Assembly: GCF_001467895.1 (NCBI RefSeq) | Contig: NZ_LNYO01000001.1 | Coordinates: forward strand, 62,001-126,000 | DNA: 64,000 nucleotides | Reading direction: 5' to 3' | Source: Legionella nautarum | GTDB lineage: Bacteria; Pseudomonadota; Gammaproteobacteria; Legionellales; Legionellaceae | Shown: one piece after another, positions 55,118-63,342 of the stretch | Position numbering within the stretch: position 1 is the stretch's first letter | Layout: every line of letters begins with the position of its first letter | Program-made: the position numbers and the translations under genes | Notes under the pieces: generated by a model | What the model was told of the DNA's origin: nothing | Database searches by the model: none | The model's input: the letters and a program-made list of their open reading frames with translations, nothing else

Positions 55118-56488
55118 CTAAGATTCTTCGCAATAGCTCAGTTCTTCTAAACGCGTCACAATGGGTGGACGACCTACAGAATAATAACACGCTAATTGCG
55201 ACGCAATCACCTTGGATAACTCAAAACAATTTCGACCATCAAAGAGCGGTGCGTTTCCTAACTTTGTTTTTAGAACCTGAAGATTATAATTTTTAAATTG
55301 CGGCCATTCAGTCGCAATCACTAAAGCTTGTAAGGGTTGAGCAAAAACCGCCTCCAGTGAGTCGCAGCAACTAATCGCAGCCTTATCTACTAATAATTGC
55401 TGCGCGGCAGGCATCGCTACAGGATCAAAAATGCGAAGGTTAACGCCGCTTTTTAATAAGGCATTAATAGTCACTAGGCTACTGGCTTCGCGCAAATCAT
55501 CGGTTCCAGGTTTAAATGATAGGCCCCAAATACCTATCGTTAATCCATTTAATTTTTGCTTAAAATGCTTCGATATTTGCTCAAAAATCCAGTTTTTTTG
55601 TAAGCAATTGATTGTTTCTATTGCGTCCAATAAATTAGTATTCACATCCACTGCTTTAGCAGTATGAATCAAAGCACGCACATCTTTAGGAAAGCAAGAC
55701 CCGCCATAACCAATACCTGCCTGTAAAAAATGAGGACCTATGCGATGATCCATGCCTATTCCTTGACGTATTTCATCGATATTCGCTCCCAACTTATCCG
55801 CAAGTTGGCTGATTTGATTGATAAAACTGATACGGCAGGCCAACATGGCATTTGCTGAATATTTAGTGAGTTCTGCAGAGCGTCGACTCATGGCTAAAAC
55901 AGGAATACCCTGGTCGCTAAGAGGCTGATAAATGGATTTTAAAACTCTAAGAGTCTGCGGCTCTCCGCCGATAATTACCCGATCTGCATTTAGAAAATCC
56001 TGAACAGCCGTTCCTTCTCTTAAAAATTCAGGGTTAGAAGCGACTGAGATTTGCAATGCCTTATCATAACTAGCCAACTCTTTAAGAATATGGTCTTGAA
56101 TTGCATCAGAGGTACCCACAGGAACAGTGGATTTAATCACTACGAGACAGTCTTGATTGACCTCTTTAGCAATTTGCGAAGCCACTGCATAGACCTGCGA
56201 TAAATCAGCGTTGCCATCTGCTAAGCTTGGTGTGCCCGTAGCAATAATATGTACTTCTGCTTGTTTTATAGCCGATGATAAATCAGTAGTAAAATGAAGC
56301 TGCTTTCTAGCAAGTTGCTCCTGCAATAACTCAGGCAGTTTCTGCTCATAAAACGGGCACTGCCCCTGCAAAAGTAGAGCAATGCGCTGTTCATTAATAT
56401 CAGCACAGATAACCAAATGCTCAAGTTTAGCAAGGCAGGCAGCAGACACTAAACCCACATATCCAGCGCCATAAACTGCGATAATCAT
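55118..56488 (-). CDS. ugd: UDP-glucose 6-dehydrogenase
   Basis: Ugd (456 residues) oxidises UDP-glucose to UDP-glucuronate in two NAD steps. MIIAVYGAGYVGLVSAACLA is the Rossmann start, ATGTPSLADGNADLSQVY and VKSTVPVGTSD follow, and GYGGSCFPKDVRALI holds the catalytic Cys. I chose ATG 56488, with AGGG 7 bases upstream, over the 42-residue longer open frame. With galU it makes UDP-GlcA for envelope sugars; no downstream arnA-like gene is in the window. Confidence 0.95.
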   Translation of the reverse strand: MIIAVYGAGYVGLVSAACLAKLEHLVICADINEQRIALLLQGQCPFYEQKLPELLQEQLARKQLHFTTDLSSAIKQAEVHIIATGTPSLADGNADLSQVYAVASQIAKEVNQDCLVVIKSTVPVGTSDAIQDHILKELASYDKALQISVASNPEFLREGTAVQDFLNADRVIIGGEPQTLRVLKSIYQPLSDQGIPVLAMSRRSAELTKYSANAMLACRISFINQISQLADKLGANIDEIRQGIGMDHRIGPHFLQAGIGYGGSCFPKDVRALIHTAKAVDVNTNLLDAIETINCLQKNWIFEQISKHFKQKLNGLTIGIWGLSFKPGTDDLREASSLVTINALLKSGVNLRIFDPVAMPAAQQLLVDKAAISCCDSLEAVFAQPLQALVIATEWPQFKNYNLQVLKTKLGNAPLFDGRNCFELSKVIASQLACYYSVGRPPIVTRLEELSYCEES

Positions 56489-56513
56489 GTTTATCCCTAA
56501 AATAAATCTGTGC

Positions 56514-56542
56514 ATTATCAGCAAAATAGATAAAAATGACAA
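56514..56542 (-). promoter_or_regulatory. Promoter of ugd-galU
   Basis: On the minus strand, TTGTCA (56542-56537) and GATAAT (56519-56514) are 17 bases apart, each one base from consensus. Transcription should begin about 20 bases before the ugd ATG. It supports the short ugd start. Confidence 0.6.
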
Positions 56543-56563
56543 TTCTGTATTACTTATCGGTAG

Positions 56564-57985
56564 ATGAAAGAGTTGAATAAACATTCTATTGAAGAGCAAG
56601 ATTGGTTGAAACAACCGGCACTTGTTTTATTTTTATTCGCTATCCTTGTTCTTTTATTGCGTATTTTTTTGCGCGGGCAGCTTTTAGAAATTGACGAGGC
56701 CGAACAAATCGTCATGGCTCAACGACTCAGCCTTGGTTACCCTGATCAGCCTCCTCTTTACTCTTGGCTGCAATATTTTATTTTTCAGTTGTTTGGCCGA
56801 CATTTAGTGAGTCTTGCTGTATTAAAATCCCTGCTGCTCTTTGCCTGCCTTTATAGTTTTCATCAAATTTGTCGCCTTTACTGCCAGTCTAGATCATTAG
56901 CCTGGTGTGCAACGCTAAGCTGGGTCTTTATTCCTTCAATCAGTTTAGATTTAATAAAAGACAATACCCATTCTGTTTTAGCTTTATTTGCAGCTTGTGT
57001 TTCCTGGTACTGGTTTGTTGCGCCCTCGCGTTTGAAAAAAACAGCTTGGTATGCCATTTTCGGTTTGTTCATAGGCATTGGCCTTCTTTCTAAATTTAAT
57101 TATCTCATCTTTCTTGGTTTGCTCTTTGCTAGTGCAATTTCTTTGAGCACTTATCGCGCCAAACTATTTAACTGGCATTTACTCATTACCCTGTTTATCG
57201 CCGCTATTATTGCTAGCCCTTATTTTTTCTGGCTTTCGCACTATCCTAATCTTGCCTTTCGTAGTGCTTATAAACTGACGAATGAAACTAGGCAAATTCA
57301 TGGCTTCATCGATTTAATCAAAGGTTGCCTCATTTTTGTGGTACCTAATATCATTATTTCAGGACTTTTCTTCTCAAATTGGCGAAACAGCGCCCCGATA
57401 AATCCCTTGAACTCCTTGCTTAGTCGTTATCATTTTATGAGCATCCCTCTGCTGATCGCCCTAGTTTTCTTTGGTGGTCTGAGTAATTTTGAAACTCGCT
57501 GGCTGATACCTATTCTTTTTCTATCTCCGCTTTTGATGTTTAATCGCGTGAAATTGCTGGGAGAATTAAAACCAAGAGTGAGCTACTTTTTAATTTTGGC
57601 TTTAGTGACACAGTGTCTTTTCTTTATAATTTTAATCTACAGAGGCCATAATGAACAAAGAATTCAGCAGCGTTTACTACTCAACCAAATGATGCAGGCT
57701 ATCAAAACAACAGCTCGACCTACGGAATACCTTGTTGCCGACTCACTATGGCTTTTAGGCAATTTCATGCTATTACGGCCTGAGGAAAGTGGCTGGCTAT
57801 TACATCCATCTACTTATCCGAGATTACCACGTGGTCATTCTTTGCTGATTTGGCACACAGCAGAAAGACCCATTTGGGTTGATTTTTTTGCAGGAATGCA
57901 GCCAGAAGTTAGCGGTATCACCTTAATTAAAGACTCTCAGAGCCAGAAGGTCGTTGCTGGTTATGCCTATTCTGCAGTGAAATAA
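56564..57985 (+). CDS. GT39-type membrane glycosyltransferase
   Basis: A 473-residue polytopic protein resembling ArnT/PMT-type transferases, which move a sugar from a polyprenyl-phosphate carrier to an acceptor on the periplasmic side. LLEIDEAEQIVMAQRLSLG carries the acidic catalytic motif in the first loop, GYPDQPPLYSWLQYFIFQLFG follows (shown in part), and about ten further TM segments end near residue 360. It is divergent from ugd. The acceptor is unknown. Confidence 0.82.
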   Translation: MKELNKHSIEEQDWLKQPALVLFLFAILVLLLRIFLRGQLLEIDEAEQIVMAQRLSLGYPDQPPLYSWLQYFIFQLFGRHLVSLAVLKSLLLFACLYSFHQICRLYCQSRSLAWCATLSWVFIPSISLDLIKDNTHSVLALFAACVSWYWFVAPSRLKKTAWYAIFGLFIGIGLLSKFNYLIFLGLLFASAISLSTYRAKLFNWHLLITLFIAAIIASPYFFWLSHYPNLAFRSAYKLTNETRQIHGFIDLIKGCLIFVVPNIIISGLFFSNWRNSAPINPLNSLLSRYHFMSIPLLIALVFFGGLSNFETRWLIPILFLSPLLMFNRVKLLGELKPRVSYFLILALVTQCLFFIILIYRGHNEQRIQQRLLLNQMMQAIKTTARPTEYLVADSLWLLGNFMLLRPEESGWLLHPSTYPRLPRGHSLLIWHTAERPIWVDFFAGMQPEVSGITLIKDSQSQKVVAGYAYSAVK

Positions 57986-58093
57986 AAGCTAATGCGTCAA
58001 TCTCGTTTTTAGCATGAATTTAAGTTAATACTCATTATGCCTAAATTGTCATCCCTGTATGGGAGCTATTACTAAATATCAGCATAGAGGGCC

Positions 58094-58402
58094 TCAGCTA
58101 TTGCTTGCTAAACTATGCCGTCTTAATTTCGCAAGTCGGGATGAGCGCTCGCGATGAATCAAATACAAATTGCGGGCATAAATCAGTACACCCGTGGATT
58201 GCCCTAAAATAAACACCGGGTCGCGTTTATAAATCGAATAAAGCAGTAAAGTGAGGCCGCCAAATAAGCTTAGATACCAAAAAGCGACAGGGATAATACT
58301 TTTCTTCTCCCTCTCAGAAACTAGCCACTGTACAATAAAACGTGCAGAAAATATTCCTTGCCCAATAAAGCCGATAGTAAGCCAAAAATAATTAATGTTC
58401 AT
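58094..58402 (-). CDS. LAB_N-domain small membrane protein
   Basis: A 102-residue membrane protein of the lipid-A-disaccharide-synthase N-terminal (LAB_N) family: FIGQGIFSARFIVQWLVSERE, then IIPVAFWYLSLFGGLTLLLYSI and FILGQSTGVLIYARNLYLI (in parts). The family is a short, three- or four-helix membrane protein found next to GT2/ArnT-type genes; its role may be to move or hold prenyl-sugars. It starts inside the GT2 gene with an 11-base overlap. Confidence 0.85.
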   Translation of the reverse strand: MNINYFWLTIGFIGQGIFSARFIVQWLVSEREKKSIIPVAFWYLSLFGGLTLLLYSIYKRDPVFILGQSTGVLIYARNLYLIHRERSSRLAKLRRHSLASNS

Positions 58403-59123
58403 AACTTCTCACCTCTGGGGAACAAGGGCGCTTTAGTAACCAGCGAACGCCGATTAAATCGTGTATGCCAACGAACAGGCGATTCATCACGCCATATTTA
58501 GAAACTCCATGCCATCGAGGTCGATGGTTGACTGGTAAATTCACTAATTTAAATCCCGCTCTCTTGAATAAAGCAGGTAAAAATCGATGTAAATGATTGA
58601 AATGGGGCAAAGCTAAAAAAGCATCGCGTGGAAATAATTTTAAACTACAACCGGTATCCCTGCATTCATCATTTAATAAACGGCGCCTGACTTCATTGCC
58701 AACAAAAGAAGAAAATTTACGCAGACCATTATCATCCCTTTTTTTACGATTCCCTAAAACCACGGTCTGAGAATCTTGTAATTGCTCAAATAACTGTGGA
58801 ATGTCAGCCGGATCATTTTGACCATCACCATCCAAGGTCACTAATACTGAATAAACTGCCGCTTGAGCGCCACTTAATAGGGCCGCGCTTTGTCCATAAT
58901 TTCGTTTATGAAATACTGCACGAACATTGCTGTATTTTTGAGTTAAACTTTTTAACCGATTAATAGAGCCATCAGTACTACCATCATCAACAAAGATAAT
59001 CTCGTAAATAAATTGTTCTGAAGGAAGAGCCATGACGATTTCTTGATGTAATAATTCAACATTATCCACTTCGTTATAAACTGGGATGATGATTGAGACT
59101 TCTTTCCGCTGAATAGAATCCAT
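58392..59123 (-). CDS. GT2 glycosyltransferase, dolichyl/undecaprenyl-phosphate sugar synthase type
   Basis: A 243-residue GT-A enzyme: VSIIIPVYNEVDNVELL, IIFVDDGSTDGSINRL, and TLDGDGQNDPADIP with the DxD metal motif. Such ArnC/DPM1-like enzymes load a sugar from a nucleotide onto polyprenyl phosphate. There is no C-terminal TM pair, unlike ArnC proper, so it is closer to soluble DPM1-like forms. It lies between the PAP2 and LAB_N genes, which fits supply of a prenyl-sugar donor for the ArnT-like enzyme. Confidence 0.9.
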   Translation of the reverse strand: MDSIQRKEVSIIIPVYNEVDNVELLHQEIVMALPSEQFIYEIIFVDDGSTDGSINRLKSLTQKYSNVRAVFHKRNYGQSAALLSGAQAAVYSVLVTLDGDGQNDPADIPQLFEQLQDSQTVVLGNRKKRDDNGLRKFSSFVGNEVRRRLLNDECRDTGCSLKLFPRDAFLALPHFNHLHRFLPALFKRAGFKLVNLPVNHRPRWHGVSKYGVMNRLFVGIHDLIGVRWLLKRPCSPEVRSYEH

Positions 59124-59156
59124 GTTAAAAAAATCCAGTAACTTCAGATATTAAGG

Positions 59157-59807
59157 CTATATTGTATGTCTCCACACAGGAGTTAGCCAGGATTTTCGTC
59201 GTAAAATAGAAAGCAAAACCCCCACTTCGACTAATGCAAGATAGGCTGCAAATAATACATCACTCAGAAAATGATGACTCAGAAAAACTCTTGATAAGGC
59301 GACTGTGATTCCCAATAAAATAAAAGCTAAGAAATAACGCGGAAACAAAATACCTAAACCTAAAATAAGCCCCATAATAGTCGTAGTATGTCCTGAAGGA
59401 ATCGACCAATAATGGGCATTCCATTTTAACCCATAAAAACCATAAAGCTGATTATAGAGAAGCATGCTAGGGCGGGTACGCCCTAAAACTATTTTCAGAA
59501 AAAAACAGATAAGGCCCGGAATAGTTACACATAGGAATAAAAACCAAGCACGAGCCTCCCAGCGGGGATTCACTACAATAAAACGAAAAATGAGCGCCAA
59601 GGCAAAAAAAGTTGGAATGTAGATAACCCCTAGCCCTAATCGGGTGAGGAAACTCAAAATAGGGATTTGATGCCTTAAATCAAGAGCATAAAAATAATAG
59701 GTTAGGGGTTTATCAAAATTTAAAAAAAGATAAATAATCAAAGCCAAAAAAAGAATAATGGCCAGAGGCTTTGTCATTGTTGAAAATAAACGATCAAAGG
59801 GTGACAT
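59157..59807 (-). CDS. PAP2-family membrane phosphatase, lipid A phosphatase-like
   Basis: A 216-residue integral membrane phosphatase. The three PAP2 motifs are KIVLGRTRP (KX6RP), PSGHTTT and SRVFLSHHFLSDV (SRX5HX3D). Members in this setting (LpxE/LpxF) remove phosphates from lipid A, or undecaprenyl diphosphate phosphatases do so on the carrier. The neighbours favour lipid A or carrier lipids; sequence alone does not choose. It overlaps the ArnT-like gene by 14 bases. Confidence 0.88.
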   Translation of the reverse strand: MSPFDRLFSTMTKPLAIILFLALIIYLFLNFDKPLTYYFYALDLRHQIPILSFLTRLGLGVIYIPTFFALALIFRFIVVNPRWEARAWFLFLCVTIPGLICFFLKIVLGRTRPSMLLYNQLYGFYGLKWNAHYWSIPSGHTTTIMGLILGLGILFPRYFLAFILLGITVALSRVFLSHHFLSDVLFAAYLALVEVGVLLSILRRKSWLTPVWRHTI

Positions 59808-61431
59808 TAGTAGCTCCGGTCTTTTGTTGTCCCACTAAAAAAAGCTCTACCCATCGGCCTTTAGAGTAGTTAAATCCTTGTGTTCGAGCCAAAACGATTA
59901 GCTTTCTACGATTACTAATCCATTGTTCAAAAATTTTTGGCTCTATTAATGCGATACGTGAAGAGTCAGACAGCAAAATTTTCGTTGCATCCAAGATGTT
60001 GGTAAATTGAACTAAGTGAGTATTTAGATTAAAAACTAAACTGGGTTCTTCAAAACCCACAGTAATTAAGGGCTTATCAGCAGAAATGGATTTTTTATCA
60101 ATGAGTTGGCTAATATTTTGTGTGAGCCAAATCGGTTTTAACTGCGGCAAAAGACTAGTAAAAATAAGTGGGTAGCTCAACAGTGCTAATGCTAAAACAG
60201 CTAGACTTGCACGTTGATATAGCCCATTCCAAGCGAAATAAGCTGCTGCAGCACTTAATACGGTGATGACTAGGAAAAGAATAACGCCAGTCTCTGTGAA
60301 TTGATGCATCACTAAATAGGGCATACCGAGCAAACTACATGCTAAACCTATTGATAGAACAACCCACCCTACTTGTAATAAATGTAGCCATTTCCCCGGG
60401 TAGTCTTCCTTTTTCCTCAGAGCTAAAGCACAGAGTAAGGCAATAGCAGGAAAGGTAGGCAAAACATATTGTGGTAACTTGGTGGGCATTAATTCGAAGA
60501 AAAGCCAGACAGGAAAAATCCAGGCTAACAAAAATTTCACCACAGCTTCGTAGCGATTCCGCAGCGCGTAAACACCGGCTTGCCATAAAAACAGAGAAGC
60601 AGGCCAAAAAGTGAGTGGCAGAATAAAGAGGTGAAACAAAGGCGGTTTGCCATGAGATTCATGGCCACCTGCTAACTTCGGTAATAAATCTTTATGAATA
60701 ATTTTTAGCAAATAATTGGACTGTTCTGCTTGATTAACAAAATAGATCCAACTAAGACTGAGGGCAAAAAAAAGGATTAATCCGCTGAGAATATGTAAAT
60801 TACGCAACCATTTAACTTGCTTTTCCATAAGGCAGAGTGTGGTTATTGATAAAATCCCAATCAAGGGGGTTACCCCTTTTAGTACCCCTCCATAAGCCAT
60901 GGCTAACCAAAAACAAAGTGCCCAGATCGGCGATACCGATTTATTCTGCATTCCTGCTTGATAAATAATCCATAAGGCACCTTGCATCAGCACTACCGAT
61001 GACAGTAAAGAGGTATCAATCACAGCCATATGGCTTTCAACCACTAATAATAGGGTTGAGGCAAGTAAGGCGGCGGCAAGGACAGCAGTCTTTTGTCCGA
61101 CAAATCGTCGAAAAAAATAGTAGCTTAGCAAAATCGAAACTAAAGCACCAAAGAGAGAGGGAATCCGGTAAGGCCAGATCCTGCTGTCATCAGCATTGCC
61201 AAATAATTTCACCGACGCCGCTTGCAGCCAATTAATCCCTGGCGGCTTGCGAAAACGGGCTTGATCTTGGAAGTGAATTTGAAAAAAATTCCCTGTTTGC
61301 ACCATCTGCCTACTTGCTTGAGCAAAATGAGCCTCATCCCTATCAATAACGGGCATTTTGGCAATGCCTGGCATAAGAATTAATAAAGAAAAGAGCCCTA
61401 AAAGCACATAGTTATTCAATTTGTCCAGCAC
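59794..61431 (-). CDS. ArnT-like glycosyltransferase (GT83/GT39)
   Basis: A 545-residue polytopic transferase with the ArnT layout: PVIDRDEAHFAQASRQMVQ (catalytic acidic pair), FRKPPGINWLQA, and about twelve TM segments up to 400, then a small periplasmic domain. It would transfer an amino sugar from an undecaprenyl carrier to lipid A or another envelope lipid. The start is GTG at 61431 with AGGA 10 bases upstream. First gene of the four-gene run to 58094. Confidence 0.88.
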   Translation of the reverse strand: MLDKLNNYVLLGLFSLLILMPGIAKMPVIDRDEAHFAQASRQMVQTGNFFQIHFQDQARFRKPPGINWLQAASVKLFGNADDSRIWPYRIPSLFGALVSILLSYYFFRRFVGQKTAVLAAALLASTLLLVVESHMAVIDTSLLSSVVLMQGALWIIYQAGMQNKSVSPIWALCFWLAMAYGGVLKGVTPLIGILSITTLCLMEKQVKWLRNLHILSGLILFFALSLSWIYFVNQAEQSNYLLKIIHKDLLPKLAGGHESHGKPPLFHLFILPLTFWPASLFLWQAGVYALRNRYEAVVKFLLAWIFPVWLFFELMPTKLPQYVLPTFPAIALLCALALRKKEDYPGKWLHLLQVGWVVLSIGLACSLLGMPYLVMHQFTETGVILFLVITVLSAAAAYFAWNGLYQRASLAVLALALLSYPLIFTSLLPQLKPIWLTQNISQLIDKKSISADKPLITVGFEEPSLVFNLNTHLVQFTNILDATKILLSDSSRIALIEPKIFEQWISNRRKLIVLARTQGFNYSKGRWVELFLVGQQKTGATNVTL

Positions 61432-61590
61432 TTCAGTAGAATCCTAATCACTGATGTGCTTGCGAGTATATAAGAGCTCTTCGTTAAATTCTAGCGATAG
61501 GAAGTATTACCTGATGAATTGAGATTAACCTTGAGCAAAGGCCCAACAATCCGTTAGAATGAGCCTTCCTTAAATGACAAGCCCTCTTTT

Positions 61591-62250
61591 ATGCTTGAAT
61601 TATCAACCATCCAGCGAATAGTGATATGGATACTTCCGGTGCTATTTGCAATTACCATTCACGAGGCTGCGCATGCTTGGGTTGCTTCCCGCTTCGGTGA
61701 TACTACAGCTAAAATGCTTGGGCGTTTGAGTTTTAATCCACTAAAACATATCGACCTCATTGGTACTATCCTTGTCCCAATTCTAGTACTTGTATTAAGT
61801 CAATTCAGCTTTGTATTTGGCTGGGCCAAACCTGTACCCATCAATGCTTCTTTACTGCGTAACCCTCGGCGAGACATGGCGCTTGCCACAGCCGCGGGTC
61901 CGGTATCCAATTTATTAATGGCAATTTTATGGGCGGTTTGCCTTAAAGTAGGATTAATCCTCAATCCGACCACTTCTAATGCTGCTTTATTCATGGCTTT
62001 ATCCGGTCAAGCTGGAATTATTATTAATCTATTATTGGCTTACCTCAATTTGATTCCTATTCCGCCCTTGGACGGGAGTCGAATAGTGGCTAGTATTTTA
62101 CCTCTTAGACAAGCCATTCAGTACCAAAAAATTGAACCCTATGGTTTCTTTATACTACTAGCACTTATTTTTACGGGTGCTCTAGGCTGGCTAATTCAAC
62201 CTCCGCTGAGATGGTCATTGGCTGGGATCTATGCGTTATTTAGCATATGA
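61591..62250 (+). CDS. Site-2 protease family membrane protease (M50)
   Basis: A 219-residue intramembrane metalloprotease: HEAAHAWVASRFGD holds the HExxH zinc ligands and NLIPIPPLDGSRIV the third ligand (NPxPxLDG-like). Five or six TM segments are visible. It lacks PDZ domains, so it is closer to the short YwhC-type than to RseP. Its target is not known. The TGA overlaps the next ATG (ATGA), so it is coupled to pdxB. Confidence 0.9.
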   Translation: MLELSTIQRIVIWILPVLFAITIHEAAHAWVASRFGDTTAKMLGRLSFNPLKHIDLIGTILVPILVLVLSQFSFVFGWAKPVPINASLLRNPRRDMALATAAGPVSNLLMAILWAVCLKVGLILNPTTSNAALFMALSGQAGIIINLLLAYLNLIPIPPLDGSRIVASILPLRQAIQYQKIEPYGFFILLALIFTGALGWLIQPPLRWSLAGIYALFSI

Positions 62251-63290
62251 AAATTCTCGCTGACGCCAGTTTACCAGGATTGCAACAAGCCTTTCCTGAG
62301 CCTTTTGAACTGAGTTTCTATAACAATGCCAATGAACTGCCCGAACTACTTAAAAATCAGCAAGTCTTAATTTGTCGCGCCACACTGAAGGTTGATAAAA
62401 ACCTATTAAAAGGGCATGCACTCCGCTATGTTGCGACGGCAAGCTCTGGCATAGACCATATTGATTTGCTTTATCTAAAAAACAATTCCATCCAATTAAT
62501 CGATGCCAAAGGAAGTAACGCTGTCGCCGTTGCTGATTATGTGATTGCTACGCTCGCTTATCTACAACAATATAAAAACTTTTCAGGCTCAAAAGCAGCC
62601 GTACTTGGCGTAGGTGAAGTAGGTTCAAAAGTAGTCAGACGCTTAACTGCTGCTGGTATGGAAGTGCTTTGCTATGATCCGTTTAAAGCAGAGTTTAAGA
62701 ATAGAACACTTCAAGACCTAGTTGACTGCGATCTCATTTCTATTCACGCTAATTTACATGATGAGCAACCCTACCCCAGCCGTCATCTTTTTAATGAATC
62801 ATTGCTTGAACAATTAAAACCAAACACCGTCATTATTAATGCAGCACGTGGCGGTATCGTGGATGAAAAAGCCTTGTTACAGCAGAAAACACCACTGATT
62901 TATTGCACTGATGTTTTTTCTAATGAGCCCAAAATAAGTTCCAAAATTATCGAACTAGCAACACTCTGTACTCCCCATATCGCAGGTCATAGTATTGAAG
63001 CAAAATATCGGGCAATTGAAATGATTAGCGAAAAATTGCATGCTTATATGCAACTAGAAGCACCACCATTTAATTTTTACCCGCAGGCTCCAAGTCTTGC
63101 TTATAGCGATAAATCTTGGCAAGATTTGGCTCTAAAATTATACAATCCTCTTCATGAAACCTTGCAATTAAAAACAGCAGCTAATCTCGAATCAACGTTC
63201 ATAAACCTTCGTAAAGCCCATCAAAATCGCCACGATTTTTGTTGCTATAATCTTCCCATTAGTAAGCTCAGTAAACTGCTTGGATTTTAA
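62247..63290 (+). CDS. pdxB: Erythronate-4-phosphate dehydrogenase
   Basis: PdxB (347 residues) oxidises 4-phosphoerythronate in the DXP-dependent vitamin B6 pathway. The 2-hydroxyacid dehydrogenase features are present: VATASSGIDHIDLLYL, GSNAVAVADYVIATLAYL, LGVGEVGSKVVRRL (NAD fold), NAARGGIVDEKAL with the catalytic Arg and TPHIAGHSIEAK with the His. The TPHIAGxS pattern favours PdxB over other members of the family. pdxJ of the same pathway is at 4414. Confidence 0.88.
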   Translation: MKILADASLPGLQQAFPEPFELSFYNNANELPELLKNQQVLICRATLKVDKNLLKGHALRYVATASSGIDHIDLLYLKNNSIQLIDAKGSNAVAVADYVIATLAYLQQYKNFSGSKAAVLGVGEVGSKVVRRLTAAGMEVLCYDPFKAEFKNRTLQDLVDCDLISIHANLHDEQPYPSRHLFNESLLEQLKPNTVIINAARGGIVDEKALLQQKTPLIYCTDVFSNEPKISSKIIELATLCTPHIAGHSIEAKYRAIEMISEKLHAYMQLEAPPFNFYPQAPSLAYSDKSWQDLALKLYNPLHETLQLKTAANLESTFINLRKAHQNRHDFCCYNLPISKLSKLLGF

Positions 63291-63342
63291 ATGAATAAGG
63301 CTTTTATCCAGCCCAAACTATTGTTGAGCTGGATAGATTTTC

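Noticed and set aside
56489-56614. Long N-terminal extension of ugd
   Set aside because: The promoter TTGTCA-17-GATAAT lies in it, and MIIAVYGAGYVG is the usual start of the family.
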